DNA of 64,000 nucleotides, taken from Styela clava (taxonomy: Eukaryota > Chordata > Ascidiacea > Stolidobranchia > Styelidae). Positions within the stretch are counted from its first letter, which is position 1. Every line of letters begins with the position of its first letter. The notes below the pieces were generated by a model. That model did no database searches. It was not told the DNA's origin and saw only the letters and a program-made list of their open reading frames with translations. The translations under genes and the position numbers were made by a program. Where the stretch lies: contig NC_135252.1 in assembly GCF_964204865.1 (NCBI RefSeq), positions 17,629,383 to 17,693,382 on the forward strand. Reading direction: 5' to 3'. Positions 1-11,068 of this stretch are shown in pieces.

Positions 1-1435
1 AAGATCAGGAAAAAATTTTCTGGTGGGTTCCTATCGTGAAAGAAATTGTTCAAGCAGTAAAGAGAGGTAAGGAAAACATTTGTTTTATTGATAAAAAAAA
101 ACAAATTTTAACTAAAATTGTTTGTTTAAATCAGGGATAAGTTCAAAACACTAAATTTTTATATTTTGTTCCATTTGGTTCCAAATTCTCAAAAGTTTGA
201 AAAACCGAGATGAAAATATTCAATTGAAGCTATATCAAATTATCTGTTAAAATTGCAGGTGACCAATCTGAAGATGCTTCAAAAACATTTGACAACAAAG
301 ATCAGGAAAAATTCGTTTGGTGGATTCCTTTAGTGGAAGAAATTGTTCAAGCAGTAAAGAGAGGTAAGGAAAACATTTGTTTTGTTGATAAAAAAACAAA
401 TTTTAACTAAAATTGTTTGTTTAAATCAGGGATAAGTTCAAAACACTAAATTTTTATATTTTGTTCCATTTGGTTCCAAATTTTCAAAAGTTTGAAAAAC
501 CGAGATGAAAATATTCAATTGAAGCTATATCAAATTATCTGTTATTATTGCAGGTGACCAATCTGAAGATGCTTCAAAAACATTTGACAACAAAGATCAG
601 GAAAAATTCGTTTGGTGGATTCCTTTAGTGGAAGAAATTGTTCAAGCAGTAAAGAGAGGTAAGGAAAACATTTGTTTTGTTGATAAAAAAACAAATTTCA
701 ACTAAAATTGTTTGTTTAAATCAGGGATAAGTTCAAAACACTAAATTTTTATATTTTGTTCCATTTGGTTCCAAATTTTCAAAAGTTTGAAAAACCGAGA
801 TGAAAATATTCAATTGAAGCTATATCAAATTATCTGTTATTATTGCAGGTGACCAATCTGAAGATGCTTCGAAAACATTTGACAACAAAGATCAGGAAAA
901 ATTCGTGTGGTGGATTCCTTTAGTAGAAGAAATTGTTCAAGCAGTAAAGAGAGGTAAAGAAAATATTTTCCCAAATGAAAGCAGAAGTTGAAACAAAACA
1001 ATATCATATTATTCATAAATTACATGAGTAACCTATCTGAACATTTTTTGCTTCAATGTGAAGCACATGAATGACAAATGACTTTTGAAGTTGATAAAAT
1101 ACTAAAATTAAATTGTTCATTTGAAAAGTTTGAAATTTCAAGTATATTTGTCTGGATGTAATTGTTACTGATTATACTTATCCTAAACTACAAATACGGT
1201 ATCCGAATTACTCAGTCTAAAGTAACTTGATTTTTGATACCGTGAAATTCAATTATAACAGTTGAAACTTAATCATAGTAAAGACAAACAAAGCGGTTGT
1301 TTCATTCTGTATTTGTCTCGTCTTTATTTCCTTTATATACTAAATATTTAATATTTTTTGTACAATCGTCAATATAGATGATATTAAACGCAGATGTATC
1401 ATTTGATTTCAATAGTTTTCTCATTTGCAGGTTAA
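1..1435 (+). CDS. P1: repeat-exon secreted peptide precursor, 5' end outside window
   Basis: This is the 3' part of a gene of the P family (see P3 at 18052-21327). Exons seen are 1-66 (partial), 259-363, 554-658 and 849-953, then a last exon at 1431 that adds only the bases completing Gly and a TAA stop (1433-1435). The complete exons are each 105 bp, phase 1 at both ends, and encode 35 residues: an acidic stretch starting DQSEDASKTF, then the Trp-rich segment WWIPLVEEIVQAVKR. Introns between units are about 190 bp and near-identical, so the array is a 295-bp tandem repeat. Each exon has a gcag acceptor and a gtaagg or gtaaag donor. The signal-peptide exon must lie left of the window. The sequence is nearly identical to 20155-21700, so P1 and P3 come from a recent duplication. 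The product is not a family I recognise. Confidence 0.75.
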
Positions 1436-1870
1436 GTCTTATCCAGCAAATTTGAAAATACAGATGACGATTCGATGATGACCCGTGTCTACTTCCGATT
1501 TTGATTTACATATTTTCTCGTGTGAAATTTAACCTAATTATTCAGAATAAATTACATCAAAGCATGGACGTTTGTAACATTTTGGAACATACAACATATA
1601 TATATATATATACAATAAACCGCTTACTATACGAACAAATCTATGAACGGTTTGTACAGGCTGAAGCAAATCGAATAACTTTATGATGTAACTGTATATG
1701 TTGCAACACTATATCGGTGATCGTTCTGCCAGTCATTAACGTATCTGGGTTTGCTTATTGTGCATTCGCAGCATCTGCTGCCTCAAAAATTTTCGCATCA
1801 ATTATTGTTTGAATTTTGAAATCAAGGTGCAGGGGACAGTAAAATAGTTTTGTAACGACGTAACTTACAT
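1436..1870 (+). other. 3' flank of P1
   Basis: Non-coding AT-rich sequence after the P1 stop, with a short (TA)n tract near 1598-1612 and several AATAAA-like sites (for example near 1547 and 1613) that could serve as polyadenylation signals. It is closely matched by 21328-21760 downstream of P3. Confidence 0.5.
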
Positions 1871-2057
1871 GGTTCCATTACATATGAACCCACGTACATT
1901 TGAACCCATGACAATTGCACCTGTATGCTATTGCACCTATGAAATTTTTTTTGTTTCTCGGATAGTTAAACCCATACTAACCCTAACCCATGGGTTTTAG
2001 CACCCGCATATAGATTGAACCCGTGGATATACGCATGGGTTCAAATGTACGGTCACC
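1871..2057. mobile_element. MITE with 9-bp TSD (copy 1)
   Basis: A 187-bp element bounded by ggttccatta and tacggtcacc, whose ends form imperfect inverted repeats built from the motif acatttgaaccc. It is flanked by a perfect 9-bp duplication, aacttacat (1862-1870 and 2058-2066). The duplicated block at about 21755 has the same flanks with a single aacttacat and no element, an empty site that fixes both ends. A 9-bp duplication fits Mutator-like elements. Related copies lie at 6709-6911 and 39125-39315. Confidence 0.85.
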
Positions 2058-2066
2058 AACTTACAT

Positions 2067-2990
2067 TAATGACTTGCTTAGTTACCAATATTATCTATTA
2101 GCCTAGCAAGCGACTCTATAAACGAGCGGCTGATCAAATATTAGGAATCTATCATCTGTATTTAAAAAAACGAGTATTTTTTTCTTTGGAATATCCTGCA
2201 CCATTCCCTAAACCTCGTGGAGCTGACATAGAAATAATAAATCGTTTTTGTTGCAATACTGGAAGTATATTTGCCAACAATGCATTTCGTACCGTTCCTC
2301 CGCCACGCAAACACACTGAAACTATTTCTTTTCGTTTGCTATATACATTTTGATCCGTATTAGCTTACTACTCATAGAAAACGATTTTTCAATTGCATTC
2401 GTATTAAAAATAGACAATTATGGACAATCGAATCCTGCTATGCACCAAGAAACATAAAATATCAACGAGAATATCGGTCAGAAACCGAAGACTTATCGAA
2501 GTCTTATCGAAAAAAAAGCAACTATCTCCTAATATCTACCTATCTATCTGTTGATATTGTTCTGTTCATATCATAATAACTCATCATAAGCTGAATTTGA
2601 CGACTTCGGCTGCACGGTTTCTATAATTGTGCGATATAAATATTATTTTACAGTCGATTGCAAAACTATCTCTATTGTGGCAGGCTGGAAGCTTTTACAA
2701 ATTTTAACCAGCAAGACGCCTCCAATAATTGATTGCGATAGTATAGATCTTGAAGATCTTTTATTTCAAAAAATGATGGAATTAATGTCAAGAAAATTAT
2801 TTTTTGTGTGATTATGCATTACGGAGAAACGGTTTAAATGCTCCCACCTAATATGTCAAGAATCAAATTTTTGATAAATCACAACAAATTTTATATTTAT
2901 ATAGTCGGTGTTTTTGTTTTAAAAAGATTTAAGACCACTTCTGAATAATTACAAACAAAACGACATTTCACAAAAATGCTCATACTATTG
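2067..2990. other. Intergenic between convergent P1 and LpA
   Basis: No gene seen. The stretch is an older duplicate of 21760-23450, except that the latter carries about 870 bp of extra sequence. Short reading frames here have no family resemblance or splice context. Confidence 0.5.
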
Positions 2991-4735
2991 TTAACCCAAC
3001 AAATAGTCTGACGGAACCAGATCTCCACATCCAAAGGTAGTTAATGTCGCAGGGTCGATTCCTTGCTCATTTGCAAACGACGTCAACTTAGAAATCTCCT
3101 CGCCAGATAACGATGGAGTCCGGGTGAAACATTGCAAAATTTTCTGACCTGCAAAGACAGTAATATAACTAGTGTAAACTGCATTCATTCATAATTTCCG
3201 TTCTCTAAATTACAGACGGAAATATTAATACCAGCGGTTTGTGGGTTACGGCAAAGTCAAACTAATTATCCTGACAGGGTACGCCCGTTCGGAGATCAAT
3301 CGAAAAAATTGTATCTAAAGTGATTGACTAAAACTGTTCACAAAATTTTTGCAAATGAGAAAGGGAATATAATCGTGGGACGAAAAAAAGTATTCGGCCT
3401 ATAAGAATAATATAATTAATAAGTATAAGATAATTGTAAGATATTTCTTTCCTGTATGTCCTTTGCGGCGCGTATTCTTGATATATTTAAAAGCGTAAAG
3501 TCTAATTAGACAGCTTCAGCTAAAATATTATCATATCATTCGCTAAATTTTCACGTTGATTCTGTTCATTTGGAGTTTCGAGTTTTATACATTGTATAGG
3601 CGGATATTGGATGTTATTGTGCAGTGGCTAAACTTCTTTCCGGACAAGAAGCTATCTGATATGCGATCGTACACATATTTATTGTAGTGAATAAATTTTA
3701 TTTCAATGTTTTACGATTTTCTTACCATCGCTTGCAGACGACAGCACACAGAGATAGGTCTCGTAGTTTGTATAGAAGCGATGTCGATGAGAATGGTACC
3801 ATTGTTTATCTGCGAACAAATAAAAGCTCGAATATGTTAAAGAAAATTAGACGTCTTCTAATAACAACGTTATGAAAACCAGAACCTTGGACTTGGGAGG
3901 ATTCAATATTGATGCCTGATCTTCTTTGTGATTGACCATCTAAAAATAATTTTTCAACAAAGTATTGATGAAATTTATGGTATTGTGGATTGAAAAATTC
4001 ATAATCTTTTTTGTTAATGGGGGCGCAATGGTTTGCAACACTTCGAAATAAAACGATAATTGAATGGGATATTTTGTTCTTGTGTGATGACATCATAACC
4101 ATCTCATTAAAATTGCGGCGAGACTCACCCGTTTGTGAATATATCCAATAATAACCCAAAGAGTCCCGCCTCACATCATTGATGATTGAAACATGAGCAT
4201 CTAATTTGTTCCTTTTAGAAATACGAACTATTAGCATTCAGTTACTTTTTACACTCTATTAAAGCACAATTTTTAGATAAATAAATCCTTCGCAAATAAG
4301 CTTACTTGGGATATTTGTATGAGTAAACATTCATATCGTTCTCTGTTGTATTGAAAGGTACCATGAGGTGACATCCCCACAAAACATTCCAGTCCCAGGT
4401 ATTTACACCAAGTGTGAGATACCATACTCCGCATAACTAAACGTAAGAGATTTTAGTACAAATAGCTTTGAGTGTCAGAATTTTCAAGCCATAGTGCGTT
4501 TAATTGTGTTGTTTTAATTGCCGAGGTAACATTCGAAATTAAGTCTGGGTTATTCTTACTTGTTATTGATGTTACAAAAACAAACGGAACTTGATTACAA
4601 TTGTAGTTAATACGACAACATAAAATAACAGCTTACACGTTTCAAGTCGATTTCTTTTCCTGAATATATTTTTCGACTCCGCGCGATTGTTAAAAGCACA
4701 AGAATCACGAAAACAGAACCAAATCTACACTTCAT
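2991..4735 (-). CDS. LpA: lipocalin-like secreted protein, six exons
   Basis: Exons on the minus strand are 4735-4637, 4436-4306, 4211-4129, 3939-3886, 3809-3726 and 3148-2991. All junctions have GT/AG and phases agree, giving 202 residues. Exon 1 encodes a signal peptide (MKCRFGSVFVILVLLTIARS) and RKIYSGKEIDLKR. Exon 2 has a Gly-x-Trp motif (LCGVWYLTLGV) and a WNVLWGCHL block with a Cys. The last exon has FTRTPSLSGEEISKL and ends FGCGDLVPSDYLLG. A Gly-x-Trp near the mature N-terminus, about 180 mature residues, a C-terminal R-x-P-x-L helix and a Cys late in the chain that could pair with the early Cys are the lipocalin layout (known of that family); the assignment is inference. Exon 4 is 24 bp (8 codons) shorter than in LpC. 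It converges on P1. Expected role: secreted carrier of a small hydrophobic ligand, unproven. Confidence 0.65.
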
Positions 4736-4885
4736 CGTTTTAACAGCCTCAAATCTTGAGTGAGGGATAGGCTTAAGGAACAATAAGCTATATTGTGTAT
4801 ATAATGTCTGCAATAGAAATATCAATAGAGGCTAAGTGCATAATTCGTGTCGCAATGCTGTTTCCTGTTTCCTGTGCATACTCTG
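4736..4885. other. 5' flank of LpA
   Basis: The sequence just upstream of the LpA start codon resembles the 5' flank of LpB (about 7340-7415, same orientation relative to the gene) and of LpC, so it probably holds the shared promoter. I see no clear TATA box. Confidence 0.35.
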
Positions 4886-5176
4886 GATTGGCTCGGTGGT
4901 GTGGCGCATCGTGCTAAGCGTGGAAATCGCTTGTCTCAGCATCTGAAAACTCTGCGTGGGTTCACAGGTTCGAATACCGGGAGAAATAATTTTGTGCGGG
5001 AGGATTGCCAGATTCCTGGCCGCCTCCGTTGGATGGTTCACGCAAACGCTGGTAGATTACAGTCCTCCACCATCAAGCCCATCCATGCACAGAAAACAAA
5101 ATAATTGGCTTACCGATCCCATTCCCGCGACATGTACTGGTAACCGGAGGATAGACTGTGATTGGCCATATGAATA
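4886..5176 (+). repeat. tRNA-derived SINE-like repeat (copy 1)
   Basis: The head looks like a tRNA gene: ggctcggtggtgtggcgc in the A-box position and ggttcgaatacc (4967-4978), a good RNA polymerase III B box. A tRNA-unrelated body follows. An inverted, degraded copy with the same head sequence lies at 6985-7255. Too diverged from a tRNA cloverleaf to be a functional tRNA gene. Confidence 0.65.
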
Positions 5177-5987
5177 AGTGATATTATTGTCTTCCCTCGT
5201 CCTCTAAATAACTATGTAAATCCTATTCAATGGATGAATACTCCTGCTGGTATCTTAGGTCTTCCTGCACTATGACAGCAGGAGCATGGCATTTATTCTT
5301 GATAATTCATTAAATTTTAGCTACTCTACACAGCATACACTTGCAATGCTGCCTGCCTCGAGAAATGGATAATGCTCTTGGATAATGAATTTCAGTATAA
5401 CTCGCATTGACTACCATCACTACGGCTTACAAGACTAAATTTGAATATTTCTCTACTAATTTTATGTTGAAAGGTTTGTAAACGCTTTATTAAAAACCCG
5501 ATTCGGATCTCTTGTGACGTGTTGATAAGTTTTTCCGTGCTTCAATATAGCTTCGAAAGTCATTCATGAGTTCGGATCAGAACATAGAATCTTCAATAAA
5601 CATGTAATTTATGTTTTAAATCACCCACTGACATCTGCGTCATCTTTACTAAACTTTGCTCTAGTTGATTGATGTGAATACCCACATGTCATGTCGGTCT
5701 CACAATATATATTCATGTAGATCATGTTTAAAGTTTGGTGTCAAAAGAATATTTTGGACAAATACGGTATTTGATTTTCGGACAAGAAACGACGTTCTAA
5801 TAATAGCTATTCAGTGATCCGTTTTGACCAATACCAGACGGTGTATTAGGTAATGGGCAGTGGTAATTAATGGTTATTAGGCATGACGTCACATGGTATC
5901 GTTTCGAATGCTTCATAATAATTTTCTGTTCGGCGCATCTGGGTTATTCGGGCTTATTCCTGAGGCATATATATTTCAAGTATTGTA
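5177..5987. other. Intergenic, no gene seen
   Basis: AT-rich sequence partly matched downstream of LpC's 5' flank (5236-5270 resembles 25345-25375), which marks the right edge of the duplicated P/L block. No coding support. Confidence 0.4.
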
Positions 5988-6690
5988 CCTACGTAACGTA
6001 CCTTCGAATCTCAAGAGTGACGGGGCACTGAACGAGCAAATTGCTGAACCCCTCGTCTTTGCAAGGTGGTTCACATAAAGGCTTGCCGTTTTTCGGCTTC
6101 CTCCACAGCCACAGCTTGAGAGTGCATGCACAACACGCTAGTTATTGATACCTGTTTTAATCGAGACCTAGAATCGCTTACGCAAGCTTTTTACATTTAT
6201 CGTTTTGTTTTAATCTATTAAATACAAAAGAATATAAAACAACAGCAAAATAAGTAAAGCATTTGTTTAAAAACATATCTTGTTACGCAAGCTTTTATAT
6301 TGTTGCAATATAATATACTTTATAACTAGTCTTCTAGGGAAATCAAATTTCAGCATCAATTATATATACTGAAAAATAAGAATGCAAAGGAACTTAACAT
6401 TCGCCACGCGATCTACTAGTTAAACAATGTTTTTGTCGCAATACCTGCAAACAGCCACCCTGCAGTGAGTTTTATCTATCCTTGTATCAAGTTTTTGCGA
6501 TATAGAGGCCATAACCAACTGAATACCTTACTAAAGAATCGATCACCGCCTTTGACAAACGACGCGCCGCCAGCATTCTTCGACTTCGAGATTACCTTAT
6601 TAAAAGTGAAAATCTCGCTTCACGGGAATCTAGCCGGTCACAACTCCAACACGTGATGGGGTGGTTCGACACGAGCATTGCGCTTCAGGT
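5988..6690 (+). repeat. Dispersed repeat of unknown class (copy 1)
   Basis: A long stretch including ggtggttcacataaaggctt and an AT-rich core is repeated in opposite orientation at about 27140-27612. Both copies share end-proximal sequence (acgtaccttcgaatctcaag here). No coding capacity seen. It could be a non-autonomous transposon; boundaries are approximate. Confidence 0.6.
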
Positions 6691-6708
6691 TTAGCAGGCG
6701 TGAATAGG

Positions 6709-6911
6709 GGTTCCATTACATTTGAACCCACGTACATTTGAACCCATGACAATTGCACCTGCATACTATTGCACCTATGGAAATTTTTTTGTTTTACGGA
6801 TATTTGAACCCATACTAACCCTAACCCACGGGTTTTAGCACCCGCATATAGATTGAACCCGCGGATATACACATGGGTTCAAATGTACATAGGTTCAAAT
6901 CTACGGTCACC
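6709..6911. mobile_element. MITE with 9-bp TSD (copy 2)
   Basis: Same family as 1871-2057: starts ggttccattacatttgaacc, ends tacggtcacc, and has a core containing ctaaccctaaccc. It is flanked by the perfect 9-bp duplication gtgaatagg (6700-6708 and 6912-6920). Confidence 0.85.
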
Positions 6912-6984
6912 GTGAATAGGATTTACAATTTGCATAATTATTTCGGGGGAGAGGAAAGCCGATAATACGACTTAATCATACGGC

Positions 6985-7255
6985 GAATCTATCGTCCGGT
7001 TACCATGTCGCCGGTATGGTGTCAGTAAGCCAGTTTTTTGTTTTCTGCGCATGGATGGGCTTGATGGTCGAGTAAAGCCGTAATTTTCTAGCGATTGCGT
7101 GAACCATCCTACAACGGCGGCCAAGAGTCTAGCAATCCTCTCGCACATAATTATCTTCCACGAGATGCGAACTAACGAAATTATTGAGGGTAATCAGGTA
7201 ATGTGTCAAGCGTATTTTCACGCTTAGCACAATACGCCACACCGCCGAGACAATC
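6985..7255 (-). repeat. tRNA-derived SINE-like repeat (copy 2, inverted)
   Basis: Read on the minus strand, the head ctcggcggtgtggcgtattg matches the SINE-like element at 4886-5176, and the body match runs down to about 6985. The B box is degraded here. Confidence 0.55.
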
Positions 7256-7415
7256 TACATACGCAGCAAAAAGAGTAAACAGCATTGAGACATGAATTAT
7301 GCAGTTCCCCTCTAATGATTTTCGACTTTACTATCGATTCTCGACAGCATATACACAATATAGCTTGTTGTTCCTTAAGTCTATTCCTCACTCAAGATTT
7401 GAGGCTGTTAAAACG

Positions 7416-8982
7416 ATGAAGTGTAGATTTGGTTCTGTTTTTGTGATTCTTGTGCTTTTAACAATCGCGCGGAGTCGAAAGATATATTCAGGAAAAAACA
7501 TCGACTTGAAACGTGTAAGCTGGTATTTTATGTCAACGATGAACTACAATTGTAGTCAAATTCCTTTTTTTATAACATCAATAACAAACAAGAATAACCC
7601 AGGCGTCACTTTTAGTTATGAAGAGTATGGTATCTCACACTTGGTGTAAATTACTGGGATTGGAATGTTTTATGGGGATGTCACCTTGTTGTACCTTTCA
7701 ATACAACAGAGTACGATATTAATGTGTACTCATACGAATTTCGTACAAAGTGAGCTGTTTTGCGAAGTAACTATTATTAGTGTTAATACAAAATGTAACT
7801 GAATGCTAACAGTTCGTAATTCTAGAAGGAACAAATTAGATGCTTATGTTTCAAACATCGATGATGTGAGGCGGGATTCTTTGGGTTATTATCGGATAAA
7901 TTCGAATAAATTATCGGATATCGGAGTTTTACAAGTTTAATGAGATTTCTACGAAACCAAAATATCCCATTTAATTATCGTTTTATTTCGGGATGTTGAA
8001 AACCATTGCGCTCTCATTAAAGAGAAAAATTACGATTTGTTCACGCCATCAATACCATCAATTTCAGCAGAACTTCAAAAAATCTTTTTCCTAGACGGTC
8101 AATGGGAGAACATCAAATTGTTCAGCAAACAAAGAGAGTCAGGCATCATTACTAAATCCTCTCAAGTCTAAGATTTTGATTTTAATAATATTGTTCTTGG
8201 AAGAAGTCTAGTTTTCTTTAACATATTCGAGCTTTTGTTTGTTCGCAGATGATCCATGGTTTATTTCTCATCGACATCGCTTTTATACAGACCTATCTCT
8301 GTGTGCTGTCGTCTACAAGCGATGGTAAGAAAATCATAAAACATGCACTAAATACATTTATTCGCTTGTTCTTCGCCTCCTTTATGTGTACGATAACACC
8401 ATGGCACTATAATCTTCAATATTCGCTTACAAAATATATTCAAAAACTGCAAATGGACAATTTAAATGCGAACTGTATTGTAAACAGTGACAGCAGAGCA
8501 GCACGACAAGAAAAGAAAATGTAGACACTCAAAAGTTCAAACTCAAAGACCTAGGATCATATTGGTTTACAACGTAACACCGATTGTCTTAATTGTTTTA
8601 TTCGTTATCTTATCCATATACACCGATAGTTTTTTTGTCCCGCGATTGTTTTAACATTTTTATTTACGAAAATCTTTGTTAGCAATTTCATTCAATCTCT
8701 TTAGATTCGGTTTTTCGTCGATTAGATCCCGATCGGTGGCACTCTGACAAGAACTCACTCTTGTACATAAACTGCTGGTATTTGTATTTCCGCTTGAAAT
8801 TCAAAGCACAAAAATTATAAATAAATATCGTTTATAACAATTCTCTTATTGTGTTTGCAGATCCGAAACTTCTGCTGCAATGTTTTACCCGGACGCCATC
8901 TTTATCTGGTGAAAAGTTTTCCGAGTTGACGTTGTTTGCAACCAATCAAGGAATCGACACAGCGACATCAACTACCTGCTGA
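7416..8982 (+). pseudogene. LpB: lipocalin-like pseudogene
   Basis: This is a decayed paralogue of LpA and LpC. Exon 1 (7416-7514) is intact and encodes the same signal peptide. Exon 2 (7616-7749) carries an in-frame TGA at 7619-7621 where LpA and LpC have TGC. Exon 3 (from 7829) has Trp to Arg and has lost its donor. Exon 4 (from 8095) retains the GQWENIKLF block but ends in a stop. Exon 5 (from 8249) lacks 8 bp relative to LpA, a frameshift. Exon 6 (8861-8982) keeps FTRTPSLSGE but stops (TGA 8980-8982) before the conserved FGCGD tail. Several independent breaks make it non-functional. It converges on the P2 copies, mirroring the P1/LpA pair in reverse. Confidence 0.85.
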
Positions 8983-9846
8983 TGTGATGGTGTTATCTTG
9001 ACGTGCCGTAATGATGATAAATTCTAGGTCCTTATCCTTATAACACAGAACTTCCGGATATATATGTATGAAAATAATTGTGATTTTATCTAAATTTTAT
9101 ATATTAGTTGAGATTACTCAAATAGTTTCTTCCTAATGCATAATCATACAAAAAATATTTTTTCAAATAAAATATGTTCGAGCTCTGTACTACCGCAGGT
9201 ATAGGGAGCTTTCTGATTTAAATCCCGACCGTCCCGACCTATTTTTTGATTGTTCCTATCTCATATAAGAAGACATCATATAAGACAGGAAAACAAACCA
9301 CTGATCCGCGGTTTTTAAAATGCTCTGTTAAGTCAAGATTTAAAACAGAAAAAATCATTCATAATGCATTCACACAATATTCAATTTACTATTTCGATAT
9401 ATTATTGCGAAGTTTCGAAAGAAACTTCGCAGTCATAAGAAGACCAAGGAACCGGGTCCAGAATGGCAGTGTTCCGACATCGAAAATAGTCCTGTTACAA
9501 GAGATGAAAAAAGAGGTCGGGGGAGCTCTTCATCGGACGCCTCCATAGTTCTCCCACCTAATAAATCTCTGATTATTTCCAAACCACGAGTTGTTAAAAA
9601 ACTATAAAAGTAATTATTTGATTTGCTTCAATTTCTTTTTCTATAATTGATTGGAAAATATGTATGATTCTCACTCTTTTGTGGCAGTATTGTGTTCTAG
9701 AAATGTATAGGACTCTTTATATTATCCTTTGCAATAATTTAATAACAACTACTAAGTACCTTCCCTCAGTAAATTATGTAATATTAATTTCCTCCAGACT
9801 GGTATTTTTTTTTCTCTCTCTATATGCCAACTCGTATCTATGGATC
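8983..9846. other. Spacer with a perfect hairpin
   Basis: No gene supported. The region contains a perfect inverted repeat at 9406-9431: arms tgcgaagtttc and gaaacttcgca around a gaaa loop. It could be a small structured RNA or a transposon remnant; there is no second copy in this window. Confidence 0.4.
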
Positions 9847-10279
9847 AACATGAAAGATGACAAGGCAGCAGCAAGTGCCAACAAAACATGAAACGGTGGA
9901 AAGAAGGACTGGTTGCTCATTAACAGCCTAACCTAAAACAATAACTTCGCTGTAAACATATAACAACTGAACTACCTTCATAACGATCTATAACCTGCCC
10001 TAGTTAATTATTTAATTGTCAACCATAGGCACTAAATCTGCCTATATTTAATAAATATAACAACCTATATTTGTAGTAATATACTAGAACGAATAGCTAA
10101 ATAAACGCCATATACACCAGAATACTGGCTCTCTTATATTTTTGGTGAAGGTTTCTTCGTTTATCTCTTATTTATAATTTATTCTTTTTATGTTTTTTTT
10201 TTAACTTCTTTGTCTTTCCGTAAACTGACTCTCTACTCTTTTTCTGTTATACCTCCTAAATTTCTTTTCTATTAGAGGA

Positions 10280-10367
10280 GACGGACATCACGTGACAGGG
10301 AGAGTTGATATGAGTGTGCACCAAGGTGTATTTCTCCCAACTCTCTTCTGTCACGGAAGTGTTCGTC
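10280..10367. other. Imperfect inverted repeat in P2 3' flank (copy 1)
   Basis: Arms 10280-10307 (gacggacatcacgtgacagg then gagagttg) and 10338-10367 (caactctcttctgtcacgga then agtgttcgtc) pair with a few mismatches around a 30-bp loop. One arm contains the palindrome cacgtg. The same structure recurs in the duplicate near 13358-13445. Confidence 0.5.
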
Positions 10368-11068
10368 GAATCTACCCTCTGTTTTCTCCTGGTGTTATTA
10401 TTTTGCCTTCTTATAGGTATTTACAGGTAACAACATCTACAAGCCTCCCCTGCAATACGTGAGTATAAAAACAAGGTGAGTATCGGTGGGTCGAGGCCTA
10501 CTTTTTAAAAAAAAAAAAAAAAAAAAAAGTACTCTTTTTTTTTTAAATACAGATAGTTGGTTCTTAATATTTGATCAGCTGCTCGTTTATAGAGTTGCTT
10601 GCTAGGCGGATAAATAATATTGGTAACTAAGCAAGCTATTAGTGTAATTTTTTCGGATCATAAAATTTGCAGTTTTTCACAATGAACCCACCAATATATG
10701 ATGCGAAAATGTAGCAGATGTTGCAAATGCACAATGAGCCAAACCAAAAACGTTTGAGGCTCGCAGATAGATCACTGACATAGTGTTGAAATATATACAG
10801 CAACATCATAAAGTTTTATCATTTACTTCAGTCTGTACAAAACAGTTCACAGAATTGTTCGTATAGTAAGCGGTTTATTTTATGTTTATGTCCTAATATC
10901 TTTCTTGGAATCCATCGACCAAAATTTTACAAACGTCCATGCTTTGATGTAATTTATTCTGAATAATTAGGTTAGATTTCACACGAAAAAATATGTAAAT
11001 CAAAATCGGAAGTAGACACGGGTCATCATTGAATCGTCATCTGTATTTTCAAATTTGCTCGATAAGAC

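Noticed and set aside
1-953. Regularly spaced repeats that could suggest a CRISPR array
   Set aside because: The repeat unit is 295 bp with coding exons and splice sites, and the sequence is eukaryotic; spacers are not unique.
2000-2030. Telomere-like ctaaccctaaccc
   Set aside because: It is a fixed part of the MITE core and recurs at the same place in the copies at 6709 and 39125.
4886-5000. Functional tRNA gene
   Set aside because: Only the A- and B-box regions resemble a tRNA; the arms do not fold cleanly and the sequence is repeated with a long body, as in a SINE.
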